A stretch of 5,819 nucleotides of DNA from contig RGMU01000109.1 of NCBI GenBank assembly GCA_010021705.1, positions 1 to 5,819 on the forward strand, read 5' to 3'. The DNA is from Chitinophagia bacterium (GTDB lineage: Bacteria; Bacteroidota; Bacteroidia; Chitinophagales; Chitinophagaceae). The position numbers and the translations under genes were made by a program. Shown piece by piece: positions 1-5,819 of this stretch; the stretch's first letter is position 1; each line of letters starts with the position of its first letter. Under the pieces are notes generated by a model that saw nothing but the letters and a program-made list of their open reading frames with translations, did no database searches and was not told the origin of the DNA.

Positions 1-2
1 CA

Positions 3-1673
3 AATGAGCAAGGTAAAATATTATTTTTGCTGTTCTCTTTAGCTTCTCATGCTTTGTTTGCAGAGCAGTTTGCCTATCTTATAACCTTTACCAATAAGCA
101 AGGCACGCGCCCCAAGAGCGACTCCGCCCTGTTCCTTTCTACTCGCTCCCTGCAAAGGCGAGCCCAAGCCGGTGTAGTTTTTGACACCACTGACTTGCCT
201 ATTACCCAAGCATACGTTGACTCGGTTTTGCAACAAACCAACGGTAAAATTCATGGTAAGTCCAAGTGGCTTAATGCCTGTGTAATTCTTATACGGGATT
301 CATCACTTATCCACAACATAGACCGTTTTGCCTTTGTAAGCAGCTACCGCTTGGTGGGCTATTATGCCGCAGATTTGCACTTACCCCTTCATACCACAAG
401 CGATAAAAGCAAAGCCAACATAGCCCAAAAGCTAACGGCTTTTGATGCCGCTTATTACTACAACACATGGCTGCAAACGCGCTTACTAAACGGGGATGCT
501 ATTCATAGAACGGGCTATAAGGGTACTAATAAGCTAATTGCTGTATTAGACGGTGGCTTTGATGCAACAGACCTTCATCGCGGATTTGACAGCATGAGAC
601 GGAGCGGCGGTATCAAAGAGGTTTACAATTTTGTGTTGGATACCAGCTATGTATATAGCTATGACATTCACGGCACGCAGGCGTTGTCCACCATAGCTGC
701 CAATGTGCCCGATACCTTTGTAGGTAGTGCGCCACAAGCTTCCTTTGCCCTCTACATTACCGAAGACTGGTTTACGGAGCAGCCCATTGAGCTATTTAAC
801 ATGGCAGTGGCAATGGAAAGGGCAGACAGCTTGGGAGCAGATATTATATCAAGCTCATTAGGATACAACACGTTTGACAACCCAAGCGATGATTTGAATT
901 TTAACAGAGATTGCGATGGCAAGTCCACCATAGCAGCAAGGGCTGTAAATATGGCTACACAAAAGGGTATGCTCTTTATAGCATCTGCCGGTAATGAGGG
1001 CGAAAATGTGTGGCGAAAAGTGTTAACACCCGGAGATGCCGATAGCGCCTTAACCGTAGGGTCGGTGAATGTGGCGGGCTTAAATCCCGCTTCAAGTGGA
1101 AGAGGACCTAATGCAGCAGGGCATACAAAGCCCGATGTGTGCGCGTTAGGCAATTTAGCCTCTGTATTTAGCCGTGAGGGTTATATGCAGCGCGATGGCA
1201 CTTCCTTTGCCGTTCCGCAAATTGCAGGTTGGGCTGCTTGTCTATGGCAGGCTGCTCCCAATGCCACAGCTTTTCAAATCAAGCAAGCTATGCGCGCCTG
1301 TGCAAGTAAATTCTCATCGCCACAAGACCAATTAGGCTATGGCATTCCTGACCTTAAATGTGCTTATAAGTACTTAGTTAAAGACACTATCCCTAATGTG
1401 GATACCCCAACTAATGCAGCGTGGATATACATTAATCCCGTTCCTGCAAACACCTTGCTATATATTAATCTGAATAAAGACACTGCCCCACAAACCGTAA
1501 AGCTAATTATTTATAGCGATGCAGGGCAAAAAATGGCAGAACAAATGGTGTCTTCCCAAACTACAGCTATTGTAAACATTTCTATACCGGTAGGTAGCTT
1601 TGCGCCCGGTGTTTACTTTTTACATGCAGTATCGCCGGTTAGAAATGATGTTATTAAGTGGATTAAAAATTAA
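3..1673 (+). CDS. S8 (subtilisin-like) serine protease with type IX secretion sorting tail, 5' partial
   Basis: Secreted endopeptidase of the subtilase family. Residues are numbered from the TTG at 27. The catalytic triad is complete: Asp175 in IAVLDGGFD, His215 in DIHGTQ, Ser393 in GTSFAVPQIAG; the oxyanion-hole Asn is Asn323 in ASAGNEG. Residues 1-12 end a signal peptide (likely cut after LFA). Residues 13 to about 115 match the N-terminal region common in Bacteroidota subtilases (YLITFTNKQGT, SLQRRAQAG, SKWLNA). The tail, about 466-548 (YINPVPANT, then GVYFLHA and a basic end), looks like a type IX sorting domain, which in that system sends proteins across the outer membrane. The frame is open to the left edge with no ATG (codons read NEQGKILF), so the true start is probably outside the window; the TTG at 27 would give a signal peptide without a basic n-region. 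The substrate is unknown. The family call is firm; the start is not. Confidence 0.93.
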   Translation, partial: NEQGKILFLLFSLASHALFAEQFAYLITFTNKQGTRPKSDSALFLSTRSLQRRAQAGVVFDTTDLPITQAYVDSVLQQTNGKIHGKSKWLNACVILIRDSSLIHNIDRFAFVSSYRLVGYYAADLHLPLHTTSDKSKANIAQKLTAFDAAYYYNTWLQTRLLNGDAIHRTGYKGTNKLIAVLDGGFDATDLHRGFDSMRRSGGIKEVYNFVLDTSYVYSYDIHGTQALSTIAANVPDTFVGSAPQASFALYITEDWFTEQPIELFNMAVAMERADSLGADIISSSLGYNTFDNPSDDLNFNRDCDGKSTIAARAVNMATQKGMLFIASAGNEGENVWRKVLTPGDADSALTVGSVNVAGLNPASSGRGPNAAGHTKPDVCALGNLASVFSREGYMQRDGTSFAVPQIAGWAACLWQAAPNATAFQIKQAMRACASKFSSPQDQLGYGIPDLKCAYKYLVKDTIPNVDTPTNAAWIYINPVPANTLLYINLNKDTAPQTVKLIIYSDAGQKMAEQMVSSQTTAIVNISIPVGSFAPGVYFLHAVSPVRNDVIKWIKN

Positions 1674-1675
1674 TC
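1661..1675. repeat. Perfect 6-bp inverted repeat holding both convergent stop codons
   Basis: GATTAA-AAA-TTAATC is a perfect palindrome with a 3-base loop. The TAA of the protease gene (1671-1673) and the TAA of the opposing lipoprotein gene (1665-1663) both lie inside it, so the two genes overlap by 11 bases. The stem is all A/T except its outer pair and has no T-tract, so as a terminator it would be weak. Confidence 0.6.
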
Positions 1676-3108
1676 ACCTGCTCCCAGCCCGCTTTTACGT
1701 TTACCGCGTCCTGATAAGGCGTTACCAATTCCGGTTGCACGTGTTCCAATAGCCTCCCCGTATCCCACTTGCCGTTTCTGTTTTTGTCGTATATTATCTT
1801 AACGTAATATTTGCCCGGTAATAGGCTTTTAAGCTCTACTTCTGCATCGGTTACGCTTTTGTAATAAACCGTATCTTGGTCTTTGCACACCCACAATATA
1901 GCCTCCGGTACATGCCGAACCGGCTTTAGTCTTATTTTAAGCGTGCCATAGTCTGTTGCTTGCAGGGTCTTAAATCTGTATTTAGCAGGTGGTAGAGCCT
2001 CGCCGGCACTATCTGTGGCAAAGCCGCTACTTAGCTTTAGGGTATAAACTTTGTTCTCTATTAGGCGGTTAGTCAGCGTTAATTTTTTATGAGTACTGTC
2101 AATAGTGCTATACTCATATTCAATGGGTGAATTAACAAAAACACCATTACTATCATAGCCCAACTGCATTTTTTGTGGCACTATTTTTATGGCAGTATTA
2201 TAGGTTAGGGCTATTTTCTTATTCAGGTCAAAGGTGCGCTTGCTAATGCCCGGTGTATCTATATTTACGGTATAGGTCTCTTTTACTTTTGAAGGCGTAG
2301 TATTTCTTCTGCCTAATTTACCTTCATTTTTTTGCTGATTATCAATATTTTTTAAGCTACTATCTATAGCTTCGGTAAATATACGTAAGTTTATGGTTGT
2401 TGGCGCAATGGACGGATATACCGCACTATCGGCAAAGGCTATCATTTCATTCGTGTTTTCATAAGTACCATTACCGTTAACTTCTTTTATGGCATATAGC
2501 TTAAAGGCTTTGGCGGGCAAGGCATCTAATTGAAACTTACCTCCGGCATGAGTTTTGGTAAAATAAAGGGGCTTTTTCTTTAATATACAGCTATCGTTTT
2601 CTGTGGCATTATAAAGGGCTATATACACGCTTTCAGAGTCGGGCAAGCCGGTAGCCGCAGCACTCACACTGCCTTCCAACTTTAGCGAGTCAAAATAACT
2701 TCCCGTTGAGAAAGTGTAGCTTAAATTGGGCAGTATATTTCCTTCATTAATATCGCGTATGGCTGTACCAAAGTGAATTTTATAGGTGGTATTAGCCTCC
2801 AATAAAGTATCAGACGGTATTTTTAGTATAATTTTTTTATTCTTGGCAACTGTTAGCAAAGGATAAGGTATTTGAGGCGAAATGGTAATTTCTTTAGCTG
2901 CATCTGCCAAAGTAATGTATTCATCAAACCACAGTTCTAGTTGCTTTAACCTTATGTTTTTAGTAGAGTCGGGTAGGGAAAGCCTTTTAAGGCGGGGTGG
3001 GGTAGAGTCTTTTGCGCCCCCGGTAGGCATAGTAGGTTGCGCACAACTGCCTATTAATAATAGTAGCGCATAAAGCAGGGGAAGTTTTTGGTTATTATTA
3101 CAATACAT
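1663..3108 (-). CDS. Ig-like (Big_5/SbsA-type) domain lipoprotein of Bacteroidota
   Basis: Predicted lipoprotein of 481 residues, exported and lipid-anchored; function unknown. The signal peptide is a short polar n-region with Lys8, a hydrophobic core at 10-19 and a lipobox IGSC with the lipidated Cys22. The mature protein opens AQPTMPTGGAKDSTPP, a start I recognise from many Bacteroidota Ig-like lipoproteins. About 36-136 fits a Big_5 Ig-like fold (LELWFDEYITL, TTYKIHFGTAIRDINEGN, YTFSTG). About 141-245 looks like a second beta-rich module with an ENTNE turn after NGNG. A linker rich in Asn, Lys and Ser follows (250-275), then another Ig-like stretch (about 278-381) and a C-terminal module with DKNRNGKWDTG at 441-451, which resembles a calcium-binding loop. 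No acidic export signal is seen right after the Cys, so surface display is uncertain. The ATG at 3108 is chosen because the signal peptide starts there. The gene is divergent from the rhomboid gene. Confidence 0.88.
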   Translation of the reverse strand: MYCNNNQKLPLLYALLLLIGSCAQPTMPTGGAKDSTPPRLKRLSLPDSTKNIRLKQLELWFDEYITLADAAKEITISPQIPYPLLTVAKNKKIILKIPSDTLLEANTTYKIHFGTAIRDINEGNILPNLSYTFSTGSYFDSLKLEGSVSAAATGLPDSESVYIALYNATENDSCILKKKPLYFTKTHAGGKFQLDALPAKAFKLYAIKEVNGNGTYENTNEMIAFADSAVYPSIAPTTINLRIFTEAIDSSLKNIDNQQKNEGKLGRRNTTPSKVKETYTVNIDTPGISKRTFDLNKKIALTYNTAIKIVPQKMQLGYDSNGVFVNSPIEYEYSTIDSTHKKLTLTNRLIENKVYTLKLSSGFATDSAGEALPPAKYRFKTLQATDYGTLKIRLKPVRHVPEAILWVCKDQDTVYYKSVTDAEVELKSLLPGKYYVKIIYDKNRNGKWDTGRLLEHVQPELVTPYQDAVNVKAGWEQVINF

Positions 3109-3142
3109 TAATGTATCTGTACTTGAATAATGTCATGAATAA

Positions 3143-3166
3143 TGGGTAATCAGTCAAAAATACCCA
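3143..3166. repeat. Inverted repeat TGGGTA / TACCCA over the lipoprotein -7 element
   Basis: TGGGTA at 3143-3148 and TACCCA at 3161-3166 are perfect complements separated by 12 bases. The candidate -7 element for the minus-strand gene lies in the loop and right arm, so the site is placed like an operator. A second, shorter pair, ATAGG (3173-3177) and CCTAT (3185-3189), follows. Neither is matched to a known regulator. Confidence 0.35.
3155..3162 (-). promoter_or_regulatory. Candidate -7 element for the Ig-like lipoprotein gene
   Basis: Read on the minus strand this is TATTTTTG, an exact match to the Bacteroidota -7 consensus TAnnTTTG and the same octamer as the one before tatC. It would start a leader of roughly 40 bases before the ATG at 3108. 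No TTTG is present at the expected -33 distance, so the call rests on the -7 element and position alone. Confidence 0.4.
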
Positions 3167-3204
3167 ATTTGTATAGGATAAATACCTATTACACCGCAAA
3201 ATAG

Positions 3205-3212
3205 TATCTTCG
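3205..3212 (+). promoter_or_regulatory. Weak candidate -7 element for the rhomboid gene
   Basis: TATCTTCG differs from TAnnTTTG at one position and stands 41 bases before the ATG at 3254. No -33 TTTG at the proper spacing is visible. It is the best match I found between the two divergent genes on this strand. Confidence 0.3.
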
Positions 3213-3253
3213 CTGCAATAAACGAATATTAGCTTAACTATAGACTATAATTC

Positions 3254-3868
3254 ATGGTATATTTAATAATCATTATAACCGCTATCATAAGCATTGCTGC
3301 CTTTTCCAATAGTGCATTGCTCAATAAACTTATTCTATATCCTTATAGAATGGAGGGTCCGGAAGAGTATTATCGGTTGCTAACATCGGGCTTTTTACAT
3401 GCCGATTGGAATCATTTGTTGTTTAACATGCTGTCGCTCTATTTTTTTGGCGATAATGTTATTCAAATATTACAACAAATAGTAGGCGGAAGTGCACCCA
3501 TTGCATTTGTATCTATTTACTGTTTAGCTATAACGGTTTCCTCTGTCCCTGCCTTAATCAAACATAGGCAAAATAGCAATTATTCAGCATTGGGGGCATC
3601 GGGAGGCGTAGCGGGAATAATATTTTTTACGATATACTACTTCCCTTGGTCGCAAATATATATAGGTTTTATACCGTTTGGCATACCGGCAATACTGTAT
3701 GGCGCAATATATGTACTTTATTCTTACTTTATGGCACAACGCTCAATGGACAACATTGGGCATGAGGCACACCTATCAGGGGCATTGTTTGGTTTTTCTG
3801 TTGCATTGCTGTTAGACCCTTCGCATGGGCAATACTTTCTAAGGCAAATGCAACATCCGGTGTGGTAG
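3254..3868 (+). CDS. Rhomboid family intramembrane serine protease
   Basis: Polytopic inner-membrane protease that cleaves transmembrane segments of other proteins; 204 residues, the minimal six-helix core without an added domain. The nucleophile is Ser116 in ALGASGGVAG and the catalytic His is His173 in GHEAHLSGALFG. HADWNHLLFN at 49-58 supplies the conserved TM2 polar residues; His54 and Asn58 match E. coli GlpG His150 and Asn154. Membrane segments lie at about 3-20, 50-68, 82-101, 113-131, 135-158 and 170-187. The start ATG gives a hydrophobic N-terminus at once, as in many Bacteroidota rhomboids, and no Shine-Dalgarno sequence precedes it. The gene stands alone: divergent from the lipoprotein gene and one base from the end of the convergent gene after it. 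Substrates cannot be read from the sequence. A rhombosortase role has no support, as no GlyGly-CTERM partner is present. Confidence 0.93.
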   Translation: MVYLIIIITAIISIAAFSNSALLNKLILYPYRMEGPEEYYRLLTSGFLHADWNHLLFNMLSLYFFGDNVIQILQQIVGGSAPIAFVSIYCLAITVSSVPALIKHRQNSNYSALGASGGVAGIIFFTIYYFPWSQIYIGFIPFGIPAILYGAIYVLYSYFMAQRSMDNIGHEAHLSGALFGFSVALLLDPSHGQYFLRQMQHPVW

Positions 3869-3884
3869 GCTATTGTAGCTTTTT
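3867..3884 (+). terminator. Short candidate terminator after the rhomboid gene
   Basis: AGGCTA-TTG-TAGCTT can form a 6-bp stem (one G-U pair) with a 3-base loop, ending in a T-rich run (TTTTT at 3880-3884, part of it inside the stem). It begins on the rhomboid stop codon and runs into the 3' end of the opposing gene. The stem is short, so efficiency is doubtful. Confidence 0.3.
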
Positions 3885-4409
3885 CACATTCTTTAAGCAG
3901 TTAATATACTGCAACATAGCATTACTCATGGCTGGTGAGATGCTTATTTCGGCAGTTGACAATTTAACCTTAGCAATTTTTTTAGTGCTTAGGTCTTTAA
4001 TATTATCTGTACCAATGGTTAAAGTAGCACTGCGGGCTGCATAGCCGCTACCTCTTTTGTCATGCGTAATGGCTAACGTTTCATCGGTTATTTTAGACTT
4101 GTCTTCAAACGTAATAACAATACCGGACTCTTCTTTTTCAGACTCTGCTCCGTCTTTTTTCTCTAAAAGCTCGGCATATTCGCAGGGTAGGGTAAATATA
4201 AGGGTAAAATTGTCAAACTCAGCGTCCGGGTTGGTGCTATATATCCTTACGGCTCTTACCGGAGGCATAGAATCTTCCTTAAAGGGTGTTTCATAGCTAA
4301 AAGAAGTGTTATTGTCCGTAACTTCTTTCTTAATTTGTTTGCAATAATCTTGCCCATATACTAAGCTACTCAAACATAGCATACCGGCTAACATAAGACC
4401 ATATTTCAT
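3870..4409 (-). CDS. Small exported protein of unknown function
   Basis: I do not recognise a named family. With the ATG at 4409 the product is 179 residues and opens with a textbook signal peptide: MKYG, a hydrophobic core to about 17, and cleavage after VYG before QDYCKQ. The ATG at 4460 in the same frame would add 17 residues and bury this signal, so 4409 is preferred. The mature part has Cys23, Cys76 and Cys171, an odd number; a beta-rich middle (VRAVRIYSTNP, FDNFTLIFTLPCEY at about 51-78); a charged stretch at 84-106 (EKKDGAESEKEES, then FEDKSK); and a helical-looking end (AMLQYINCLKNVKK). There are no membrane helices after the signal, no lipobox and no type IX tail, so a periplasmic place is likely. 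No enzyme motif is visible. It converges on the rhomboid gene and is divergent from tatC. Confidence 0.8.
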   Translation of the reverse strand: MKYGLMLAGMLCLSSLVYGQDYCKQIKKEVTDNNTSFSYETPFKEDSMPPVRAVRIYSTNPDAEFDNFTLIFTLPCEYAELLEKKDGAESEKEESGIVITFEDKSKITDETLAITHDKRGSGYAARSATLTIGTDNIKDLSTKKIAKVKLSTAEISISPAMSNAMLQYINCLKNVKKLQ

Positions 4410-4427
4410 AACAACATTTATTTTTGA

Positions 4428-4497
4428 GATATTGGGGGAAAGGTAGTGCAATATCTTCATATTTTATAGAGGCGGGTCAATTTATCCCCCAACTATC
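4428..4497. repeat. Long-loop inverted repeat in the leader of the exported-protein gene
   Basis: GATATTGGGGGA (4428-4439) pairs with TCCCCCAACTATC (4485-4497) over 12 base pairs with one unpaired base; the loop is 45 bases. The GGGGG/CCCCC core stands out in an A/T-rich region. The left arm ends 18 bases upstream of the ATG at 4409, so a transcript starting beyond 4497 would carry the structure in its 5' leader. Confidence 0.45.
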
Positions 4498-4525
4498 ACA
4501 ATTAACCTATCTAAAACGATTACAT

Positions 4526-4556
4526 TTTGCCGACCTATTCAAATTTTCTATTTTTG
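4526..4556 (+). promoter_or_regulatory. Bacteroidota-type promoter of tatC-rpiB
   Basis: TTTG at 4526-4529 and TATTTTTG at 4549-4556 match the -33 (TTTG) and -7 (TAnnTTTG) elements exactly, with 19 bases between them, the spacing usual for the Bacteroidota primary sigma factor. Transcription would start near 4561-4563, leaving a leader of about 20 bases before the TTG at 4584. This is the best promoter in the window. Confidence 0.72.
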
Positions 4557-4583
4557 TACCCAATACCATTCAACGTATAGTTT

Positions 4584-5435
4584 TTGAGCGTTTTTAAGCA
4601 TATTTTAAATCAAAACCCTTCCGCGTCTAACCCTGAAGCTGAAATGGGCTTTTTAGACCATTTAGAAACCCTGCGGTGGCACATTATCCGTTCTTTGTCG
4701 GCTGTAGTTATCGCAGCCATTGTGGTGTTCATAAAGGTAGAATGGCTGTTTGAAAATCTAATTTTAGCACCCACCCATAGAGACTTCGCTTCCTATATTT
4801 GGTTCTGCAAATTAGGCGAATGGCTACACTATCCCGAATTTTGCCTCCATGAGGTTAAAATGAAGTTTCAAAACACTTCGGTAACCGGGCAGTTCACTGT
4901 TAGTATGTCAGTATCTATGATGCTGGGCTTTATAGCAGCGTTTCCATATATTATATGGGAACTATGGAGGTTCATTAAGCCTGCCTTAAAGCCTAATGAA
5001 ATAAAGGCAGCTCGGGGTGGTGTAATATGGTGTTCTCTTCTGTTTTTCTTAGGTGTGCTGTTTTCCTACTACATTTTAGTGCCTTATACCATCAACTTTT
5101 TTGCCGGCTATACGTTAAGCAAGCAAATAGAAAACATTATTACGTTTGACAATTACTACGAAACTATGAGCAACATGCTATTAGCCATGGGGCTGGTATT
5201 TGAACTGCCGGTGATTATTTTCTTTTTGTCAAAAATTGGGCTGTTATCGCCTCAATTTATGCGTAAACAGCGCAGATACGCATTTTTAATCTTATTTTTG
5301 CTATCGGAACTTATTACCCCGCCTGACTTGTTTAGTTGCCTTTTTGTGTTTATACCGCTATATGGTTTGTATGAACTATCTATTTTTATTAGCAAAAAGG
5401 TGTATAACCCACAAACAACATTATTAGATAAATAG
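4584..5435 (+). CDS. tatC: Twin-arginine translocase subunit TatC
   Basis: Core membrane subunit of the Tat system; it binds twin-arginine signal peptides and assembles with TatA/TatB-type partners to move folded proteins across the inner membrane. The 283-residue length is normal. Family marks in order: FLDHLETLRWHI (23-34), AFPYIIWELWRFIKPALKPNE (119-139), LFFLGVLFSYYILVP (153-167), MGLVFELPVIIF (202-213), ITPPDLFSCLF (244-254) and IPLYGLYELSIF (257-268). Six membrane helices fit. Phe130, Glu139 and Glu207 match E. coli Phe94, Glu103 and Glu170. Two usual polar positions differ: Thr29 where E. coli has Glu15, and Cys252 where it has Gln215. The start is the TTG at 4584: a stop (TAG, 4578-4580) lies just upstream in frame, and the next ATG (4644) would remove residues common in relatives. 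No tatA/tatB is in the window. Confidence 0.96.
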   Translation: MSVFKHILNQNPSASNPEAEMGFLDHLETLRWHIIRSLSAVVIAAIVVFIKVEWLFENLILAPTHRDFASYIWFCKLGEWLHYPEFCLHEVKMKFQNTSVTGQFTVSMSVSMMLGFIAAFPYIIWELWRFIKPALKPNEIKAARGGVIWCSLLFFLGVLFSYYILVPYTINFFAGYTLSKQIENIITFDNYYETMSNMLLAMGLVFELPVIIFFLSKIGLLSPQFMRKQRRYAFLILFLLSELITPPDLFSCLFVFIPLYGLYELSIFISKKVYNPQTTLLDK

Positions 5436-5447
5436 CTTTGTAAGTAT

Positions 5448-5819
5448 ATGTTACCGGACAACCAAAAAGTATTAATAGCAGCAGACCATGCAGGCTATGA
5501 ATTGAAGCAATATTTAGTAGAAAAGCTAACCGAACAAGGCTATATATTGGTGGACTTTGGTACAAATGCCCCCGATAGTGTTGACTATCCCGACTATGCG
5601 CATAAAGTGGCACAAGCCGTATTGCATGAAGAAGCCGGCATAGCTATTTTGGTGTGTGGGTCGGGTATAGGCATGAGCATTGTTGCCAACCGCTATAAAG
5701 GCATACGCGCTGCCTTGTGCCATAGTGAAGAGCTTGCCTATTTGGCACGTACCCATAACCATGCCAACATCCTTTGTTTAGCTGCCCGCTTCACATCACC
5801 AACCGATGCCCTACAAATA
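5448..5819 (+). CDS. rpiB: Ribose-5-phosphate isomerase B (RpiB/LacAB family), 3' partial
   Basis: Cytosolic enzyme that interconverts ribose 5-phosphate and ribulose 5-phosphate in the non-oxidative pentose phosphate pathway. The frame is open from the ATG to the right edge, 124 residues; E. coli RpiB has 149, so about the last 20-25 are missing, including the C-terminal phosphate-binding residues. Visible marks: AADHAGYELK (11-20) with Asp13-His14; DYPDYAHKVA (46-55); LVCGSGIGMSIVANRYKGIRAAL (68-90) with catalytic Cys70 and Ser72 in place of the Thr of many relatives; and ARTHNHANIL (100-109) with His103 equivalent to E. coli His99. A start 12 bases after the tatC stop, with no terminator between, suggests co-transcription from the tatC promoter. 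LacA/LacB-type sugar isomerases share the fold, but the single gene with the Cys favours RpiB. Confidence 0.95.
   Translation, partial: MLPDNQKVLIAADHAGYELKQYLVEKLTEQGYILVDFGTNAPDSVDYPDYAHKVAQAVLHEEAGIAILVCGSGIGMSIVANRYKGIRAALCHSEELAYLARTHNHANILCLAARFTSPTDALQI

Noticed and set aside
27..29. TTG at 27 as the true start of the protease
   Set aside because: The resulting signal peptide lacks a basic n-region, and the frame stays open to the window edge.
39..254. Minus-strand open frame opposite the start of the protease gene
   Set aside because: It is fully covered by the protease coding region, which has clear family motifs on the plus strand; no signal or motif of its own.
752..1153. 133-codon open frame on the minus strand inside the protease gene
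   Set aside because: It lies fully opposite the conserved catalytic region of the protease, has no recognisable features, and is a by-product of codon use on the other strand.
2882..3073. Plus-strand open frame inside the lipoprotein gene
   Set aside because: It is opposite the lipobox and Ig-like domain of a well-supported gene, and its translation shows no domain.
4057..4296. Plus-strand open frame opposite the small exported protein
   Set aside because: The minus-strand reading has a signal peptide and protein-like composition, while this one is Ser/Val-rich shadow sequence.
4410..4460. Start of the exported protein at the ATG at 4460
   Set aside because: It would put 17 polar residues before a complete signal peptide that already begins with Met at 4409. 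It remains possible.
5389..5762. Two overlapping minus-strand open frames at the right end
   Set aside because: They lie opposite rpiB, whose active-site motifs are plain on the plus strand.
1..5819. A defence, toxin-antitoxin, CRISPR, integrase or biosynthetic system
   Set aside because: None of the six genes carries such domains, no repeat array or attachment site was seen, and gene directions do not suggest a cassette.

Overview
The window reads as a piece of a Bacteroidota chromosome, probably of the Chitinophagales or a related order. Four things point there: a subtilisin-like protease ending in a type IX secretion (Por) sorting tail; a lipoprotein with the PTGGxKDxTPP start seen in many Bacteroidota Ig-like lipoproteins; promoter elements of the Bacteroidota type (TTTG, then TAnnTTTG); and A/T-rich leaders with no clear Shine-Dalgarno sequence, one of them in front of a TTG start. 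The order-level guess is inference from sequence memory, not a search.

Layout. From the left edge to 1673 (+) lies an S8 serine protease whose 5' end is outside the window. Its stop overlaps by 11 bases the stop of a convergent Ig-like lipoprotein gene (3108 to 1663, -). A 145-base divergent region (3109-3253) carries a good -7 element for the lipoprotein gene and a weaker one for the next gene, a rhomboid intramembrane protease (3254-3868, +). The rhomboid gene meets, with one base between, a convergent gene for a small exported protein of unknown function (4409 to 3870, -). After a 174-base leader/promoter region with a long-loop inverted repeat come tatC (4584-5435, +, TTG start, near-ideal promoter) and, 12 bases on, rpiB (5448 to the right edge, 3' end missing). 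tatC and rpiB probably form one transcript. No stretch over 300 bases lacks a gene. No tRNA, rRNA, CRISPR array or mobile element was seen.

How the genes relate. Five of the six products act in or beyond the inner membrane: a type IX-secreted protease, an exported lipoprotein, an intramembrane protease, an exported small protein and the core Tat translocase subunit. RpiB is a cytosolic pentose-phosphate enzyme. The genes are in four separate transcription directions, so apart from tatC-rpiB there is no operon evidence of a joint system. The most interesting leads are modest: the unresolved start of the protease at a T-run, a rhomboid gene close to tatC (rhomboid cleavage of TatA is known in Providencia), two substituted polar positions in TatC, and the unknown exported protein. 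I do not see convincing evidence of a new multi-gene system here.
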